From positions 3,906,001 through 3,970,000 of the forward strand of contig OZ252296.1 in NCBI GenBank assembly GCA_965250245.1: 64,000 bases of DNA, in the 5' to 3' direction. The stretch is from JABDIP01 sp965250245 (GTDB lineage: Bacteria > Pseudomonadota > Alphaproteobacteria > DSM-16000 > Inquilinaceae). The first letter of the stretch is position 1, and every line of letters begins with the position of its first letter. A program made the translations under genes and the position numbers. The notes beneath the pieces were generated by a model. The model ran no database searches, was not told the origin of the DNA, and saw nothing but the letters and a program-made list of their open reading frames with translations. Positions 62,566-64,000 of the stretch are shown piece by piece.

Positions 62566-63060
62566 CTAACGTCTCCTGGCCGCGGGTGGACGTTCCGGCA
62601 CCGGCGGATCGTTCGGCAGCCGGTACCGTCTTGTTGCGCCGAAATCCTCGGGATCGGCGATGATCTGGTCGACGCAGCGCAGCACCCAGATGTCGAACAC
62701 CGGGTGGTCGAGCGCGGAGACCGCCGGCGAGGACGAGAACATCCAGCCGGAGAAGACGCTGTGCCGGGCCTGGCCCGGCGGCGTGTCGGAAATCTCAAGG
62801 AAGACCGCGTTCTCCGGCGTCTCCTCGGGCCGTGTCGAGCGGCAGGCGCGGACCACGAAATCGAGCGTGCCGAAGCTCGAGGCCTCGCCGACCTCGACCT
62901 GCATGCGGGAGGTCTGGGCGGTGACCTTGTCCAACCCCTGCAGCACGGCAATCTGGCGATCGACGGTCGGACGCACGGCGCCAGCCGGTCCCGCCGACGC
63001 CATCGCGGCCAGTGCCAGGGCGGCGGCAATCCCGAAGGTCCATCTCATGTGTCTTGCCAT
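62566..63060 (-). CDS. DUF2155 secreted protein
   Basis: 164 residues. A signal peptide (about 1-28, ending AGPAGA) is followed by the DUF2155 core: AVLQGLDKVTAQTSRMQVEVGEASSFGTLDFVVRACRSTRPEETPEN AVFLEI with two conserved cysteines, then VFSGWMFSSSPAVSALDHPVFDIWVLRC. Periplasmic, function unknown; it is conserved beside mlaD and NDUFA12 genes in alphaproteobacteria. ATG at 63060. Confidence 0.88.
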   Translation of the reverse strand: MARHMRWTFGIAAALALAAMASAGPAGAVRPTVDRQIAVLQGLDKVTAQTSRMQVEVGEASSFGTLDFVVRACRSTRPEETPENAVFLEISDTPPGQARHSVFSGWMFSSSPAVSALDHPVFDIWVLRCVDQIIADPEDFGATRRYRLPNDPPVPERPPAARRR

Positions 63061-63089
63061 CGCAATCCGTCGCGGGCCCAGGGCCGGGC

Positions 63090-63542
63090 TCAACCGCCGT
63101 CGCCCTGGGAGCCGAAGATGAAGCGGCCCAGCAGCTCTTCCAGATTGACCGGCGCCTGGGTGTATTCGATGGCGCCGCCGGGTGCGATCAGCTCCTCGTC
63201 GCCGCCCGGCTCGAGCCGCATGAACTTGCCGCCCAGAAGGCTCTCGCTGGCGATGATGGCGGCGGTGTCGATGGGCAGCTCGATGCTGTCATCGATGCTC
63301 ATGCGGACTTCCGCCAGGAAGGTCAGGGGATCGAGCTCATGGCCCGTCACGCTGCCGACCTTGACGCCGCTGATGCGCACGTCGCTGCCCACGGTGAGGC
63401 CCTCGATCGACGGGAACCGGGCGGTGACCTCATAGCCTTCGACGCTGCCGAGATCGGCGCTGGTATAGGCGAACACCAGGAAGAACAGCGCGACGACCAG
63501 GACCACGCCGCCCATCACGGTTTCGATCAAATTGCGGTGCAT
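63090..63542 (-). CDS. mlaD: MlaD-type MCE domain protein (outer-membrane lipid asymmetry)
   Basis: 150 residues. An N-terminal anchor (about 5-28) and one MCE domain: YEVTARFPSIEGLTVGSDVRISGVKVGSVTG, then DSIELPIDTAAIIASESLLGGKFMRLEPGG. MlaD forms a hexameric ring that passes phospholipid between MlaC and the MlaFE transporter. Those other mla genes are not in the window. It is 33 nt after the NDUFA12 gene. Confidence 0.93.
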   Translation of the reverse strand: MHRNLIETVMGGVVLVVALFFLVFAYTSADLGSVEGYEVTARFPSIEGLTVGSDVRISGVKVGSVTGHELDPLTFLAEVRMSIDDSIELPIDTAAIIASESLLGGKFMRLEPGGDEELIAPGGAIEYTQAPVNLEELLGRFIFGSQGDGG

Positions 63543-63575
63543 GCGCTCTCCACTGTCCGCGCCGCCCCCTCGGAC

Positions 63576-63962
63576 TCAGGAGGGCGTCCAGGGCTGGTAG
63601 TCACCGGTCGCCGGCGCACGGGTGCCGCCCTTCTCGGTCGCCCCCGGCGGCCGGTAGGCGTCGCCGGTGCCGGTCAGGTTCGGCGTGTGCGCCTCCTGCC
63701 AGTCGCGGCGATAGGGGCTGGTCTCGCTCGGCAGGTCGGCCTGCTGGTGATGCAGCCATCCATGCCATTCCGGCGGCACCCGGCTGGCGTCGGAGAGGCC
63801 GCCATCGAAGACGACCCAGCGCCGTTCGCGTTTCCGGCCGGTCGAGCGGCGGTCGCGATAGTAGCGGTTGCCGAACGGGTCGGTCCCGACATGCTCGCCG
63901 CGCCGCCAGGTCACCCAGCGCAGGTAAAACCGGTAGCCCCATTCGGAGAAATTCCAGCCCAT
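63576..63962 (-). CDS. NDUFA12-family NADH:ubiquinone oxidoreductase subunit
   Basis: 128 residues. GTDPFGNRYYRDRR and WVVFDGGLSDASRVPPEWHGWLHHQQADLP are the NDUFA12 (17.2 kDa subunit) signatures. It is an accessory subunit of alphaproteobacterial complex I, shared with mitochondria. The start is ATG at 63962. First gene in the window of the run NDUFA12-mlaD-DUF2155-HEAT-like. Confidence 0.93.
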   Translation of the reverse strand: MGWNFSEWGYRFYLRWVTWRRGEHVGTDPFGNRYYRDRRSTGRKRERRWVVFDGGLSDASRVPPEWHGWLHHQQADLPSETSPYRRDWQEAHTPNLTGTGDAYRPPGATEKGGTRAPATGDYQPWTPS

Positions 63963-64000
63963 GATCGATGAAGCGTCCGGAAGGAGTGTCTGAGATTCGG

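Noticed and set aside
61446..63029. Longer 527-residue version of the HEAT-like gene
   Set aside because: The added N-terminal part is Arg/Pro-rich antisense-like sequence overlapping the DUF2155 gene in another frame.

Overview
The window is chromosomal DNA of a high-GC alphaproteobacterium. The best fit is the Rhodospirillales and relatives. This rests on gene content and not on any database search: a cysE-iscR-iscS-fdx-suf iron-sulfur locus, an NDUFA12-type complex I accessory subunit next to mlaD and a DUF2155 gene, a DUF4170 gene, isocitrate lyase facing a RamB/ScfR-type regulator, and an RNase E with a long acidic insert in its S1 domain. I found no tRNA, rRNA, CRISPR array, complete insertion sequence or phage. 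Most of the window is ordinary core genome with short accessory patches and intergenic palindromic repeats.

Layout. 1-7.1 kb: the start of a membrane protein, a PAS protein with a histidine-free HisKA remnant, an SCP2-like protein, mnmA, a saccharopine dehydrogenase-like oxidoreductase, and a MoxR ATPase paired with a metallopeptidase/VWA protein. 7.2-16.8 kb (minus strand): cysE-iscR-iscS-fdx-[340 bp]-sufB-sufC-sufD-sufS-sufU-sufT-sufA, with a sigma70-like promoter overlapped by an IscR-type box ahead of cysE and a second box facing a divergent alpha/beta hydrolase. 17.5-19.3 kb: an unrecognised two-gene unit (two-TM protein plus small P-loop NTPase). 19.4-29.8 kb: tyrS, an AsmA/DUF3971 protein, glnE, bcp, a DUF4139 protein. 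29.8-33.9 kb: scfR/ramB-like regulator divergent from aceA, DUF4170, DUF455. 34-37.3 kb: ankyrin, DUF1801 and DUF3592-like genes. 37.5-39.4 kb: otnK-otnC for four-carbon acid sugars. 39.4-48.8 kb: prfB (programmed +1 frameshift), mrcA, a 141-bp perfect palindrome, amiC, rne, mtgA. 48.8-53.8 kb: aminotransferase, gamma-glutamyltransferase-like lipoprotein, M48 protease, DsbA-like protein. 54-58.3 kb: arsR-SRPBCC-monooxygenase cassette with tandem operators, maiA, HAD, fumarylacetoacetase-like, MarR. 58.4-64 kb: aroQ-accB-accC-aat facing NDUFA12-mlaD-DUF2155-HEAT-like.

How genes work together. The cysE to sufA run links cysteine supply, sulfur mobilisation (two desulfurases), scaffold and carrier under apparent IscR autoregulation. 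prfB, mnmA, tyrS and aat serve translation; mrcA, mtgA and amiC remodel peptidoglycan; accB/accC start fatty acid synthesis. maiA and the FAA hydrolase suggest the end of homogentisate degradation, with a MarR gene between them as likely regulator.

Most worth a second look: the 141-bp palindrome; the IscR box pair; the two-TM/P-loop NTPase unit; the PAS stub that lost its phospho-acceptor histidine; the GGT-like protein with Ser at the nucleophile position; the scfR/aceA repeats; the tandem ArsR operators; and two convergent gene pairs sharing one CTAG as both stop codons. Start sites were chosen by eye from start codon, Shine-Dalgarno and family length; alternatives are given where it matters.
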